Assembly: GCF_026712245.1 (NCBI RefSeq)
Contig: NZ_JAPPUY010000001.1
Location: 434,001 to 498,000, forward strand
Origin: Roseateles hydrophilus
Lineage (GTDB): Bacteria; Pseudomonadota; Gammaproteobacteria; Burkholderiales; Burkholderiaceae_C
DNA: 64,000 bases
Direction: 5' to 3'
In this document: piece by piece, positions 11,734 through 19,917 of the stretch
Layout of the letters: each line of letters starts with the position of its first letter
Position numbering within the stretch: position 1 is the first letter of the stretch
The notes under the pieces: generated by a model
Databases searched by the model: none
What the model was told of the DNA's origin: nothing
The model's input: the letters and a program-made list of their open reading frames with translations, nothing else
Translations under genes and position numbers: made by a program

Positions 11734-12621
11734 TCACTCGGCGCGCAGCTTGGCCCGCAGCGCCGCGCCGATCTCGGGCTTGTCGGCGAAGGCGTCGGTG
11801 GGGTTGCGCAGCTGCATCACGTCTTCCAGCCGCGTCTGCACGCCGGCCAGCGCCTGGGGGTGACTGAAGATGTAGAACTTGCCGTGGTCGATGGCGTCGA
11901 ACACCAGCGCCGCCACATCTGCCGCGGTCAGCTTGCCCGAGGACACGGCCTTGTCGGTCTGCGCCTGCGAGATGAGCTGGCTCTTGGTGGGCTTGGCCAT
12001 CGGCAGGTCGGCAGGCCGGTTGCGGTGGCTCTGGCTGATGCCGGTGGGCACGAAGAAGGGGCACAGCACCGACGCATGGACCTGGTCGGTCACGAGGGAC
12101 AGGTCTTGATAGAGCGTCTCGGACAGCGACACCACCGCGTGCTTGGACACGTTGTACACGCCCATGTTGGGCGGGTTCAGCATGCCGGCCATGGAGGCGG
12201 TGTTGACGATGTGGCCGCGGTACGCGGGATCGGCCTTCGCCGCGGCCAGCATCATGGGCGTGAACAGCCGCACGCCGTGCACCACGCCCATCAGGTTCAC
12301 GCCCAGCACCCATTCCCAGTCGCTGAGCGCGTTCTCCCAGATCAGGCCGCCGGAGCCGACGCCGGCGTTGTTGAAGACGAAGTGCGGCGCGCCGAAGCGC
12401 GCTTCGACCGCCTTGGCCAGCGCTTCCATCTGGTCGGCCTTGGCCACGTCGACGACGCGGGCCAGCACCTCGACGCCTGCGAACTCGGCCACGGCCTTGT
12501 CCAGCGCGTCGGCCTGCACATCCACGAGCACGAGGTTCATGCCGCGCTGGGCGGCGAGGCGGGCGGTTTCCAGGCCGAAGCCGGAGCCGGCGCCGGTGAT
12601 GACTGCGGTTTGCTTGCTCAT
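11734..12621 (-). CDS. Short-chain dehydrogenase/reductase
   Basis: A 295-residue classical SDR: cofactor motif TGAGSGFG (residues 9-16), the NNAG motif, the catalytic Ser in NTASMAG and the YNVSK active site. The VDV acid after beta-2 (LVLVDVQAD) suggests NAD preference. The C-terminus is longer than the 250-residue norm. The ATG overlaps the stop of the upstream GNAT gene by four bases (ATGA), so the two are translationally coupled. The substrate is unknown. Confidence 0.88.
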   Translation of the reverse strand: MSKQTAVITGAGSGFGLETARLAAQRGMNLVLVDVQADALDKAVAEFAGVEVLARVVDVAKADQMEALAKAVEARFGAPHFVFNNAGVGSGGLIWENALSDWEWVLGVNLMGVVHGVRLFTPMMLAAAKADPAYRGHIVNTASMAGMLNPPNMGVYNVSKHAVVSLSETLYQDLSLVTDQVHASVLCPFFVPTGISQSHRNRPADLPMAKPTKSQLISQAQTDKAVSSGKLTAADVAALVFDAIDHGKFYIFSHPQALAGVQTRLEDVMQLRNPTDAFADKPEIGAALRAKLRAE

Positions 12622-13067
12622 GGCAGGGGCTTTCTCATTTCGATGTGGGGGATGCCGTCTTCGACATAGGGCTCGCCCGAGGGCGCGAAGCCGAAGCTGG
12701 CATAGAAGCGTTCCAGGTGGGCCTGGGCGTGCAGCGTGATGGCGTGGCCGGGCCACAGGGCTTCGCAGCGCGCGACGGACTCGGCCATCAGCGCACGGCC
12801 GCTGCCACCGCCGCGCGCGGCGGGCGACGTGACGACGCGGCCGATGAGCGCGTCGGGCGCCTTCACGCCGGGCGGGATCAGCCGTGTGTAGGCCAGCAGC
12901 TGGCCGTCATCGCCCACGCCGAGCAGATGCCAGGTGAGCGGGTCCAGGCCGTCGATCTCCAGGAACACGCAGTGCTGCTCGACGACGAAGACCTCGGCGC
13001 GCAGCCGGAGCACGTCGTGCAGCTGCTGCACCGTCAGCTCGGCAAACGGGACGCAGGTCCAGTTCAT
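12618..13067 (-). CDS. GNAT acetyltransferase, ElaA-like
   Basis: A 149-residue acetyltransferase resembling ElaA: LRLRAEVFVVEQHCVFLEID near the N-terminus and the acetyl-CoA loop RVVTSPAARGGGSGRALMAE, with YASFGFAPSGEPYVEDGIPH at the end. The start ATG shares one base with the stop of the oxidoreductase gene upstream (TGATG), and its own stop overlaps the SDR start, giving a tightly coupled three-gene operon. The acceptor substrate is unknown. Confidence 0.87.
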   Translation of the reverse strand: MNWTCVPFAELTVQQLHDVLRLRAEVFVVEQHCVFLEIDGLDPLTWHLLGVGDDGQLLAYTRLIPPGVKAPDALIGRVVTSPAARGGGSGRALMAESVARCEALWPGHAITLHAQAHLERFYASFGFAPSGEPYVEDGIPHIEMRKPLP

Positions 13068-14086
13068 CAGACCAGCTTGACGAGCTGCTTGCCGAAGTTC
13101 TTGCCCTTGAGTAGGCCCATGAAGGCCTCGGGCGCGTTCTCTAGGCCTTGGGCCACGGACTCGCGGTACTTGAGCTTGCCGGTGGCGACCAGGCCGCCCA
13201 GCTCCTTCAGCGCCTCGGGCCACACCTCCATGTGCTCGGACACGATGAAGCCCTCGACCTTCATGCGGTTCACGAGGATGAGCTGCGGCGCGGCCATGGG
13301 GATGGGCTGGCCGTCGTAGCCGGAAATCATGCCGCACATGGCCACGCGGCTGAACGCGTTGGCGCGCAGCAGCACGGCGTCCAGGATGTAGCCGCCGACG
13401 TTCTCGAAGTAGCCGTCGATGCCGTTCGGGCACTCGGCCTTCAGCGCGGCGGACAGCGAGCGCACGTCGCCATGCTGCTTGTAGTCGATGCAGGCATCAA
13501 AACCCAGTTCCTCGACCACGTAGCGGCACTTGTCAGCGCCGCCGGCAATGCCGACCGCGCGGGCGCCGCGCGCCTTGGCGAGCTGGCCGACAGCCGAGCC
13601 GACAGCGCCGCTGGCGGCGCTCACCACCACCGTCTCGCCGGCCTTTGGGTTGATGATCTTCACGAGGCCGTACCAGGCGGTCACGCCGGGCATGCCGACG
13701 GCGCCGAGGTAGGCGGACAGCGGGATGTGCGTCGTGTCCACCTTCTGCAGCACGCCGCGCTGCGTGGCGTCGACGGTCTGGAACTCCTGCCAGCCGCCCA
13801 TGCCGACGACCTTGTCGCCCACGCCGAAGTGGCTGTTCTTGGACTCGACGACCTCGCCGACCGTGCCGCCGATCATGACCTCGTCGATCGCCTGCGACGC
13901 CGCATAGCTCTTGCTGTCGTTCATGCGGCCGCGCATGTACGGGTCCAGGCTCAGGAAGTGGTTGCGCACGCGCACCTGGCCGTCGGCCAGCGGGGCGAGG
14001 GCGGCCTCGACGAGGCGGAAGTTGTCGGGCGTGACCTCACCCTTGGGGCGGGAGGCGAGGACGATCTGGCGGTTGGTGGTGCTCAT
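13067..14086 (-). CDS. NADP-dependent MDR-family oxidoreductase
   Basis: A 339-residue zinc-free medium-chain reductase of the CurA/leukotriene B4 dehydrogenase type. It contains NHFLSLDPYMRGRM, the cofactor-binding VVVSAASGAVGSAVGQLAKA, and DGYFENVGGYILDAVL. Such enzymes reduce activated carbon-carbon double bonds. The start at 14086 has GGAG six bases upstream; an ATG further out at 14137 is in frame but has no support. First gene of the MDR-GNAT-SDR operon. Confidence 0.9.
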   Translation of the reverse strand: MSTTNRQIVLASRPKGEVTPDNFRLVEAALAPLADGQVRVRNHFLSLDPYMRGRMNDSKSYAASQAIDEVMIGGTVGEVVESKNSHFGVGDKVVGMGGWQEFQTVDATQRGVLQKVDTTHIPLSAYLGAVGMPGVTAWYGLVKIINPKAGETVVVSAASGAVGSAVGQLAKARGARAVGIAGGADKCRYVVEELGFDACIDYKQHGDVRSLSAALKAECPNGIDGYFENVGGYILDAVLLRANAFSRVAMCGMISGYDGQPIPMAAPQLILVNRMKVEGFIVSEHMEVWPEALKELGGLVATGKLKYRESVAQGLENAPEAFMGLLKGKNFGKQLVKLV

Positions 14087-14170
14087 GCGGGTCTCCAGGG
14101 CCGAGGGCGTCCCGGCCAGCGGAGGGCATTGAAGCATGGGCCGAGGGACGCGGCGCGTCCCATCGGCGAC

Positions 14171-14194
14171 AGAAAAGCACGGTCGTGCTTTTCT
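14171..14194 (-). terminator. Terminator after the IclR-family gene
   Basis: AGAAAAGCAC, loop GACC and GTGCTTTTCT form a perfect 10-bp stem seven bases after the stop of the regulator gene. The A/T-rich outer part provides a run of T residues on either strand, so it may act in both directions, although the gene on the other side is transcribed away from it. Confidence 0.75.
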
Positions 14195-14200
14195 GGGGGC

Positions 14201-15007
14201 TCAGTCGGCCGACTTGAGCGGGAAGTTGGTGCAGCCCAGCTTCTCGGAGATGTCGCGGCTGGCCTTCTGCAGCATCTTCACGACCTCGGGCGCGCGCGCC
14301 TCGTCGAAGCGGAAGGTGGGGAAGGACACGCTCATGCCGGCGATGGGTTGGCCCAGGCGGTCGAAGATGGGCACGCCCAGGCAGCGGATGTGGTCGTCGA
14401 ATTCCTCGCGGTCTTCGCCGAAGCCCTGGGCCTTGACCTGGGCGAGCTCGGCCAGGAAGGCTGGGCGCTCGGTGATGGTCTTGTCACGGAAGCGCTTGAA
14501 CTCGGCGCCGTCCAGGATGGCATCGCGGCGCTCGGGGTGCTCCCAGGCCATCAGCACCTTGCCGATGGCCGTGCAGTGGATGGGCGCGCGGCGGCCGACG
14601 CGCGAGTACATGCCCAGCATGTGGCGCGAGTCCACCTTGTGGATGTAGATGATCTCGCTGTCAATGAGGCTGCCCAGGTGGACGGTCTCGCCGGTGGCAT
14701 CGGCCAGCATCTGCATGGGGTGCTTGGCCAGGTCCACGAGGTCGGGCGAGGGCAGGGCCTTGGCGCCGATCTCGAACATGCGCATGGCCAGGCCGTAGCG
14801 CTCGCTGTCGGCCTCCTGGCGCACATAGCCCAGGCTCTTCATGGTCTGCAGGAAACGGTAGACCGTGGCCTTGGGCATGGCCAGGCGAACGGACAGGTCG
14901 GTGATGCCGATGTCGCTGCGTTCGCCCAAGGCGTTCAGGATGGCGAACACCTTCAGTACGGCGGCAACCGATTCCGGCTGTTTCGAATCACCAATGTCCT
15001 CGTCCAT
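14201..15007 (-). CDS. IclR-family regulator, probable KdgR-type pectin regulator
   Basis: A 268-residue IclR-type regulator. The N-terminal winged helix-turn-helix spans about residues 15-75 (ITDLSVRLAMPKATVYRFLQ), followed by the effector-binding domain with APIHCTAIGKVLMAWEHPER and GMSVSFPTFRFDEARAP. IclR regulators of this type include KdgR, which senses 2-keto-3-deoxygluconate and controls pectin genes. Here it is the last gene of the kduD-ogl-CE8-PL1 run, 51 bases after the pectate lyase, which supports that role. A perfect inverted repeat 23 bases upstream of its start may allow self-regulation. The KdgR assignment is inferred from context. Confidence 0.87.
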   Translation of the reverse strand: MDEDIGDSKQPESVAAVLKVFAILNALGERSDIGITDLSVRLAMPKATVYRFLQTMKSLGYVRQEADSERYGLAMRMFEIGAKALPSPDLVDLAKHPMQMLADATGETVHLGSLIDSEIIYIHKVDSRHMLGMYSRVGRRAPIHCTAIGKVLMAWEHPERRDAILDGAEFKRFRDKTITERPAFLAELAQVKAQGFGEDREEFDDHIRCLGVPIFDRLGQPIAGMSVSFPTFRFDEARAPEVVKMLQKASRDISEKLGCTNFPLKSAD

Positions 15008-15029
15008 GTTTTGGTTCTTTCGGGCGCTT

Positions 15030-15040
15030 GTTCCAGGAAC
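15030..15040. promoter_or_regulatory. Perfect inverted repeat upstream of the IclR gene
   Basis: GTTCCAGGAAC is a perfect 11-base palindrome in the 51-base gap between the pectate lyase and the regulator. Its GTTCC and GGAAC halves also occur in the two inverted repeats upstream of kduD. It could be an autoregulatory site, but the half-site spacing differs from the other three candidates. Confidence 0.35.
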
Positions 15041-15058
15041 TGAGGGGCGGATTCTGAC

Positions 15059-16288
15059 TCAGGCCCGGCGTGGGCCGGCACCGGCGCGGATTTGCTCAAC
15101 AAGACGATCGAGCGCCGGGAAGGCCAAGGCGCTGGTGTCGTAGGCATCCGCAGGGCGCCAGCCGACGTCGGTGGACAGCCCGGCTGCGCCCAGCGTCACC
15201 GCCCGTCCATTGAGGCGGTTGCCGCCGCCGTCGGCCAGCGCGCTGCCCTTGAGGCGGCGAATCAGCCGGTCGGCGCCGATGCCGTCGGGCAGCAGCCAGC
15301 TGTTGGCCTCGGCCACGATGCGGGACTGGTGGCCGATGCCCAGCGAGTAGCCGAAGTCCTCGGCGCGGTCGGCCGTGAACAGGTTGCCCGCCACATGCAC
15401 GCGGCCGAAGCGCACACGCGGCGTGCGCTCCTTACAGCCGTGGAAGTGGTTGTGGTGCAGCGTGACGCGCAGCTTGCCGTCGTCGCTGCTGTGCTTGTCG
15501 TCGCCGCCGATGAGCATGGTCTTGTCATGGCTCTGGAAGCGGCACCACGAGACGGTGACGAGGTCGCTGCCCAGCGTGATGTCCAGCAGGCCGTCGTGGT
15601 GCTGCACCGGGCGGCCCAGGCGCGTGGCGGCCAGGTGGTCGGGCCGGTCGCCGTCGTCGAGGTGGCAGTGGTGCACCCATACGCGCTCGGCGCCGGTCAG
15701 GCTGACGGGGTCGTAGGCAGAGTTCCACTCGCCATGGCCGTTGTCGCGCGGCTCCCACTCGGGGAAGTGGTCGTAGGCGTCATGCAGGCGCAGGTCGCGC
15801 AGCACGATGTTGCTGACCTTGTCCAGCAGCAGCGTGCCGTGCCGGAAGCCGGCGCCGGGCGCGGCGCCCATCACCGTGGTGTTGGACGGCAGGCGCACGA
15901 CGATGGCCTTGGCCTGGCGCTTGGCCGAGCGCGCGCGGGCGTCTTCCAGCGGGCCGGCGGGGTCACCGCGGCCCCAGGTGGCGGGGTCGAACGCACGGTC
16001 GAAGGCGGCGGCGTCGAAGGCCGGGTCGCGCCACTGCTCGGCGTCGCCGGGGCCCAGGTCGATCATCGTGTGGATGCGCAGGATCTTGGGCGTGTCGCCC
16101 AGGCGCAGTGCGGCGTCCAGGCCGGCGCGGTCGCGGATGTCCAGGATGTGCTCGGGCCGGGCGCCCGCGCCGCCGGTGGTGTGGCCCACCGCGGCCCAGC
16201 CCAGCGGGCGTTCGTCGGCTGTCGGCAGCGCGGCGCAGCCGGGCAGGGCGGCCAGTGCCAGCAGTTCGCGGCGGGTCAGGCGGGTCAT
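15059..16288 (-). CDS. Pectate lyase, PL1 family
   Basis: A 409-residue secreted beta-helix lyase that cleaves de-esterified polygalacturonate by calcium-dependent beta-elimination. The N-terminus MTRLTRRELLALAALPGCAA has a twin-arginine-like or lipoprotein-like signal; a cysteine follows LPG. Family features are NSAYDPVSLTGAERVWVHHC, the calcium-binding HHDGLLDITLGSDLVTVSWC, HDKTMLIGGDDK and RTPRVRFGRVHVAGN with the catalytic arginine. The ATG overlaps the stop of the methylesterase gene by four bases. It is a close relative of the N-terminal half of the fusion protein at 23472-26273. Confidence 0.93.
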   Translation of the reverse strand: MTRLTRRELLALAALPGCAALPTADERPLGWAAVGHTTGGAGARPEHILDIRDRAGLDAALRLGDTPKILRIHTMIDLGPGDAEQWRDPAFDAAAFDRAFDPATWGRGDPAGPLEDARARSAKRQAKAIVVRLPSNTTVMGAAPGAGFRHGTLLLDKVSNIVLRDLRLHDAYDHFPEWEPRDNGHGEWNSAYDPVSLTGAERVWVHHCHLDDGDRPDHLAATRLGRPVQHHDGLLDITLGSDLVTVSWCRFQSHDKTMLIGGDDKHSSDDGKLRVTLHHNHFHGCKERTPRVRFGRVHVAGNLFTADRAEDFGYSLGIGHQSRIVAEANSWLLPDGIGADRLIRRLKGSALADGGGNRLNGRAVTLGAAGLSTDVGWRPADAYDTSALAFPALDRLVEQIRAGAGPRRA

Positions 16289-17379
16289 CGGTTGTTGTAC
16301 TCGTACAGGCGGTTGGTGGCCGCGTCGAAAGGCCGGCGCGAGGTGCTGGCCTGCCACGGGCCCACATGGGCGCCGATCTCGCTGTCGCGCACGACGGCCA
16401 GGCCGTTGGGGCTGACGCCGGCCACCCAGGTGCCGTGCTTGACGCCGGCATCCCAGGCGCGGCCGAGGGCGCTGGCGCCGGGGGCGATGCCGGGTTCGCC
16501 GATGAGGCGGCTGTGGGTGATGAGGAAGCCCTGCGTCACGTCTGGGGCGGTGCTGGGCGCCAGGATGATGCCGCCGTGGCCGGGCGTGCGCCGGTTGGCG
16601 CGGGTCAGGACGGTGCTGTGCTCGATGACCAGCGTGGCATTGCCGAAGATGAAGTCCACGTCGCCCGCGATCAGGCTGTGGCGGATCAGCTGACGGGCCG
16701 GCGCCTGCGGCGTGCGGCGCTTCACGTAGAGCGTGTCCTGATGGCCGAGCAGGCGCACGTTGCCGAGCTGCAGGCGGTCGCCCATCAGCGTCAGCGCGAC
16801 GGCCTGCGCGCCGCCGCTCTCGCCCACGCCGGGCGGGTAGGCCTCGCCACGGCGCACGCCGTCCATGGCGTCGTTGGCGATGGTCAGGTGCAGCAGCTGC
16901 ACGTCATCGCTTTGCACCAGCACACTGGTGCTGCCGCTGGTGCCGATGGTGGTTTTGCCGAGCTCGGGCCAGCAGGGGTGGGCGGGCTCGGTCTCGCCCT
17001 TCGGCTTGCCGGAGAAGCGGTTGTCCACCAGCACGACGGCGGCCGCGTCGATCGCGCTGCCGACCAGCGCGAGCGGGGCCTTGTCCTTGATGCAGAGCGG
17101 GCCGCGGTAGGTGCCGGGCTGGATGTGGATGACCCAGCGCTTGCCGGTGCCCTGGCCGGCTGCGGGTACTTTGTCGATGGCGGCCTGCACGGACTCGCCC
17201 GGCCGGACCGTGAGGTCGGGCGCGGCGGCGCCGAGGTCGGCCAGCGGCGCGGGCGTCCAGTCGCCGAGGTAGGCGGCCACCGTGTGCTGGGCGGCCTGCT
17301 CGGCGCTCAGCTGCGGGCGTGTCTGCGCCTGGCTGGCGCCGGCCAGCACGACGAAGGCCAGGGCGGGCAGCAGCCTCAC
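16285..17379 (-). CDS. Pectin methylesterase, CE8 family
   Basis: A 364-residue exported enzyme that removes methyl esters from pectin, making it a substrate for pectate lyase. The signal peptide RLLPALAFVVLAGASQAQ is followed by the CE8 beta-helix, with the catalytic segments LLGHQDTLYVKR, GDVDFIFGNATLVIEHS and ALGRAWD all intact. The start is a GTG at 17379 whose bases overlap the stop of oligogalacturonate lyase (GTGA); the gene in turn overlaps the pectate lyase, so the three are translationally coupled. Confidence 0.93.
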   Translation of the reverse strand: MRLLPALAFVVLAGASQAQTRPQLSAEQAAQHTVAAYLGDWTPAPLADLGAAAPDLTVRPGESVQAAIDKVPAAGQGTGKRWVIHIQPGTYRGPLCIKDKAPLALVGSAIDAAAVVLVDNRFSGKPKGETEPAHPCWPELGKTTIGTSGSTSVLVQSDDVQLLHLTIANDAMDGVRRGEAYPPGVGESGGAQAVALTLMGDRLQLGNVRLLGHQDTLYVKRRTPQAPARQLIRHSLIAGDVDFIFGNATLVIEHSTVLTRANRRTPGHGGIILAPSTAPDVTQGFLITHSRLIGEPGIAPGASALGRAWDAGVKHGTWVAGVSPNGLAVVRDSEIGAHVGPWQASTSRRPFDAATNRLYEYNNR

Positions 17380-18545
17380 AGGTCCACCAGGTAGAGCGCC
17401 GGCTCCACGCCGTTCTCGCGCTCCTTGTCGCAGCTGAACAGCACCTGCTTCTCGTCGGGTGTGAAGCTGGGGTGGGGGTGCGTGACCTGGCGGTCGTCCT
17501 TGTAGACGCCCCAGCCGCTGTCGTGGCGGGCGAGCTTGCGCGTGGTGCCGGCCTTGAGGTCGAAGACGTGCAGGTAGGGGTCGCCGGTCAGCATCTCGTT
17601 GCTGGCCGTGCTGTCGTTGCTGACCTTGCCGCAGCCGTCCCCGACGATGAGCGTGCCGTCGTGGTTGCTCATCAGGTGAGAGCACTGAGGCATGGCGGTG
17701 AGCACCTTGTTCTCCAGCGTGACCGGGTCCAGGCTGCAGATCCAGCGCTCGGGCGAGCTGTGGTTGTATGACACATAGATCATGGCGCTGCCGTCCGGCA
17801 CCCAGAACTCGTGGGTGCAGCTCTCGCCGTCGAGGTGCTCCTTGCCGCAGCGGCGCTTGGTGCCGTCCTCGTTGATGAACCACATGCGCGCGTCGATGAG
17901 GTCGTGCGGGCCTTCGTGGCAGTAGGCAACGGTGTTGTCGTCGAACGGGCGGTACTGCGGATGGCCCAGCCAGCCGCGCTGCTCCAGGATGACGGTGCGC
18001 TGGCCGGTGGCCAGGTCCACACTGAACAGCCGGCACAGCGGCTGCTTGTGGAACATCTCGTTGAACTTCTGCCAGGTGCTCAGCGGGAACCAGTCGCTGG
18101 CGGCGATCTCGATGCCGACGATCTTGGTGCAGGCGCTGTTGGGGACCCAGGTGCCGTAGCCCACCCAGCCGTCCGGCACGACGTAGAGGACTTCCTCCTT
18201 CAGCGTGGCCAGGTCCAGGCGGATGAACTGGCGCGTGGCGCGCACGAAGTACAGGGACTTGTCATCGGGGCTCAGGAAGCCGCCGAAGGTGTTCTCGCCG
18301 GCGCCATCGGTCAGCTGGATGCAGCGCTGCGTGTCCAGGTCCAGCAGGTGGTAGTTCCAGTTGGGGCTGGGGTTGGGGCCGAACTCGCCGCCGAACACCA
18401 GCTTGCGGCCGTCGCTCGTGAAGCACTTCTGATAGAAGTAATTGCGATGGCAGGTGACCTCGGGCGGCGTCAGCCGCGTGACGCGGGCGCCGGTGTCGGG
18501 GTCCACACGGGTGAGGAATTCAAACTTGCGTTCGGTGGCTTTCAT
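17376..18545 (-). CDS. ogl: Oligogalacturonate lyase, PL22
   Basis: A 389-residue cytoplasmic beta-propeller lyase that splits unsaturated digalacturonate into 5-keto-4-deoxyuronate. It opens KFEFLTRVDPDTGARVTRLT and contains CHRNYFYQKCFTSDGRKLVF, VGIEIAASDWFPLSTWQKF, YCHEGPHDLIDARMWFIN and the histidine-rich HDSGWGVYKDDRQVTHPHPS. The length matches the family, and there is no signal peptide, consistent with action after import. It follows kduD, with repeat copy A filling most of the 170-base gap. Confidence 0.95.
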   Translation of the reverse strand: MKATERKFEFLTRVDPDTGARVTRLTPPEVTCHRNYFYQKCFTSDGRKLVFGGEFGPNPSPNWNYHLLDLDTQRCIQLTDGAGENTFGGFLSPDDKSLYFVRATRQFIRLDLATLKEEVLYVVPDGWVGYGTWVPNSACTKIVGIEIAASDWFPLSTWQKFNEMFHKQPLCRLFSVDLATGQRTVILEQRGWLGHPQYRPFDDNTVAYCHEGPHDLIDARMWFINEDGTKRRCGKEHLDGESCTHEFWVPDGSAMIYVSYNHSSPERWICSLDPVTLENKVLTAMPQCSHLMSNHDGTLIVGDGCGKVSNDSTASNEMLTGDPYLHVFDLKAGTTRKLARHDSGWGVYKDDRQVTHPHPSFTPDEKQVLFSCDKERENGVEPALYLVDL

Positions 18546-18576
18546 GTCGTGAGCCTCGGTGATGCGTTAGGGCCCG

Positions 18577-18711
18577 CGGGCCGAGCGCCGGGCCGCTGCC
18601 AAGCCGGCCCGTCTGGCGATGTGCGAGCGGCTCAAGGCCGCAAGCATCGCCGTCCCCTCGGGGGATCGCCTGGGCTCGCCCGCGTCCAGCGGCGCGAGAC
18701 CAGGCGAGGGG
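18577..18711 (+). repeat. Structured intercistronic repeat, copy A
   Basis: First of three related segments of about 135 bases. It begins CGGGCCGAGCGCC and ends GGCGAGGGG. The central part contains GGCGATG pairing with CATCGCC around an inner GCGGC/GCCGC stem. It lies between kduD and ogl, two genes of the same operon, ending four bases before the kduD stop codon coordinate. Orientation given is arbitrary but the same for all three copies, and opposite to the genes around them. Confidence 0.88.
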
Positions 18712-18715
18712 CGTT

Positions 18716-19477
18716 TTACCGTGCGAGCCAACCACCGTCCACGGCGATGGTGTAGCCGTTGACGTAGTCCGACGCGGGCGACGACAGGAACACGACCGGG
18801 CCGGCCAGGTCCTCGGGCTTGCCCCAGCGGCCGGCGGGGATGCGCTCCAGGATGGCGGCGTTGCGGTTCTCGTCGGCGCGCAGCTGGGCCGTGTTGTTGG
18901 TGGCCATGTAGCCCGGGGCGATGGCGTTCACGTTGATGCCGTGTGCGGCCCATTCGTTGGCCATCAGGCGCGTGATGCCCATGACGCCGCTCTTGCTGGC
19001 GGTGTAGGACGGCACGCGGATGCCACCCTGGAAGCTCAGCATCGACGCGATGTTGATGATCTTGCCGCCCTTGCCCTGGGCGATGAAGACCTTGGCCACG
19101 GCCTGAGACAGGAAGAAGACCGACTTCAGGTTCAGGTCCATCACGTCATCCCAGTCAGCCTCGGAGAACTTGATGGCGTCCTCGCGGCGGATGATGCCGG
19201 CGTTGTTGACAAGGATGTGCACCTCGCCGTTCAGTGCCTTGGCCTGGGCCACCAGGTCGGGGATGCAGCTGATGTCGCCCAGGTTGGCGCGCAGGTCCAG
19301 GAACTTGCGGCCCAGGGCCTCGACGGCGGCCTTGGTTTCGTCAGGCTCGGACACGTTGACGCCCACGACATCGGCGCCCGCCTGCGCGAGCGCGACGGCC
19401 ATGCCCTGGCCCAGGCCCGTGTTGCAGCCGGTGACGATGGCCGTCTTGCCGGCCAGGTTGAAGTGTTGAAGAACCAT
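18716..19477 (-). CDS. kduD: 2-dehydro-3-deoxy-D-gluconate 5-dehydrogenase
   Basis: A 253-residue SDR that reduces 2,5-diketo-3-deoxygluconate to 2-keto-3-deoxygluconate in pectin catabolism. It carries TGCNTGLGQG for NAD binding, NNAGIIRRED, the Tyr/Lys active site YTASKSG and APGYMATNNT, and ends VNGYTIAVDGGWLAR. Length equals known KduD. It is the first gene of the leftward pectin run, divergent from the TonB receptor gene, with two candidate operators in the 440-base gap. The isomerase KduI that supplies its substrate is not in the window. Confidence 0.94.
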   Translation of the reverse strand: MVLQHFNLAGKTAIVTGCNTGLGQGMAVALAQAGADVVGVNVSEPDETKAAVEALGRKFLDLRANLGDISCIPDLVAQAKALNGEVHILVNNAGIIRREDAIKFSEADWDDVMDLNLKSVFFLSQAVAKVFIAQGKGGKIINIASMLSFQGGIRVPSYTASKSGVMGITRLMANEWAAHGINVNAIAPGYMATNNTAQLRADENRNAAILERIPAGRWGKPEDLAGPVVFLSSPASDYVNGYTIAVDGGWLAR

Positions 19478-19599
19478 TGTTGTTGTCCGAGGCGCGCGGG
19501 GCACCAGTTGCGTCGATGAAGGGTGGCGGGCCGGGGCATGCCTTGCGGCGTGGTGGGCGGGCCACCTGTCCGGCGAGTGCCGTGAAGGAGATTTGGAAT

Positions 19600-19614
19600 T
19601 GAAACGCAGTTCCA
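19600..19614. promoter_or_regulatory. Candidate IclR/KdgR operator, kduD-proximal
   Basis: TGAAACGCAGTTCCA: two six-base half-sites (TGAAAC and TGGAAC on the opposite strand) separated by three bases. The symmetry extends outward, since 19591-19601 matches the reverse complement of 19607-19617 at 9 of 11 positions. The same 6-3-6 layout is found at 19679 and 45444. Confidence 0.5.
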
Positions 19615-19678
19615 GATCTTTTGCCGTTCGAAGCTTAGACCGTCGGAGCAGCGCCACGGAATCATGGTTTCTATTTAG

Positions 19679-19693
19679 TGAACCACTGTTCCG
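19679..19693. promoter_or_regulatory. Candidate IclR/KdgR operator, TonB-receptor-proximal
   Basis: TGAACCACTGTTCCG: half-sites TGAACC and CGGAAC in 6-3-6 arrangement. It is also part of a wider imperfect inverted repeat (19658-19669 with 19681-19692, 9 of 12 positions). It overlaps the presumed -35 region of the rightward promoter, a position suited to repression. Confidence 0.5.
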
Positions 19694-19917
19694 ATTTTGA
19701 CATCTTCACCCTATCATCGTCCACAAGCCAGCGATCAAGCCGGCCTGTTTGCGTCGCTGCGGCCCCTGGGGCTGCGGCAAAACCGGTGCCCGCACTGCTG
19801 CGGAGCCGGCGATCAGAACCGACGGGTGCCCTGCGTGCGCCCGGGCCCGCGCCCCCATTCAAGACCCCGAGCCGCCAGCGCCTGTCGCGCTAGGAGGCCA
19901 TGCACCAGGAGACCCTC

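Larger units (their letters stand above)
19478..19917. promoter_or_regulatory. Divergent regulatory region between kduD and the TonB receptor gene
   Basis: A 440-base non-coding gap that must hold promoters for both directions. It contains two inverted repeats (19600-19614 and 19679-19693) and a locally AT-richer stretch around 19590-19720. TATCAT at 19712-19717 could be a rightward -10 box, with TTCCGA at 19689-19694 as a poor -35 that overlaps the second inverted repeat. The rest, 19720-19890, shows no reading frame worth calling. Confidence 0.6.

Noticed and set aside
18577-18711. Short frames inside the repeat copies as small genes
   Set aside because: Frames are explained by the GC-rich repeat and are not kept between copies A and B with a common start; only copy C is part of a coding frame.
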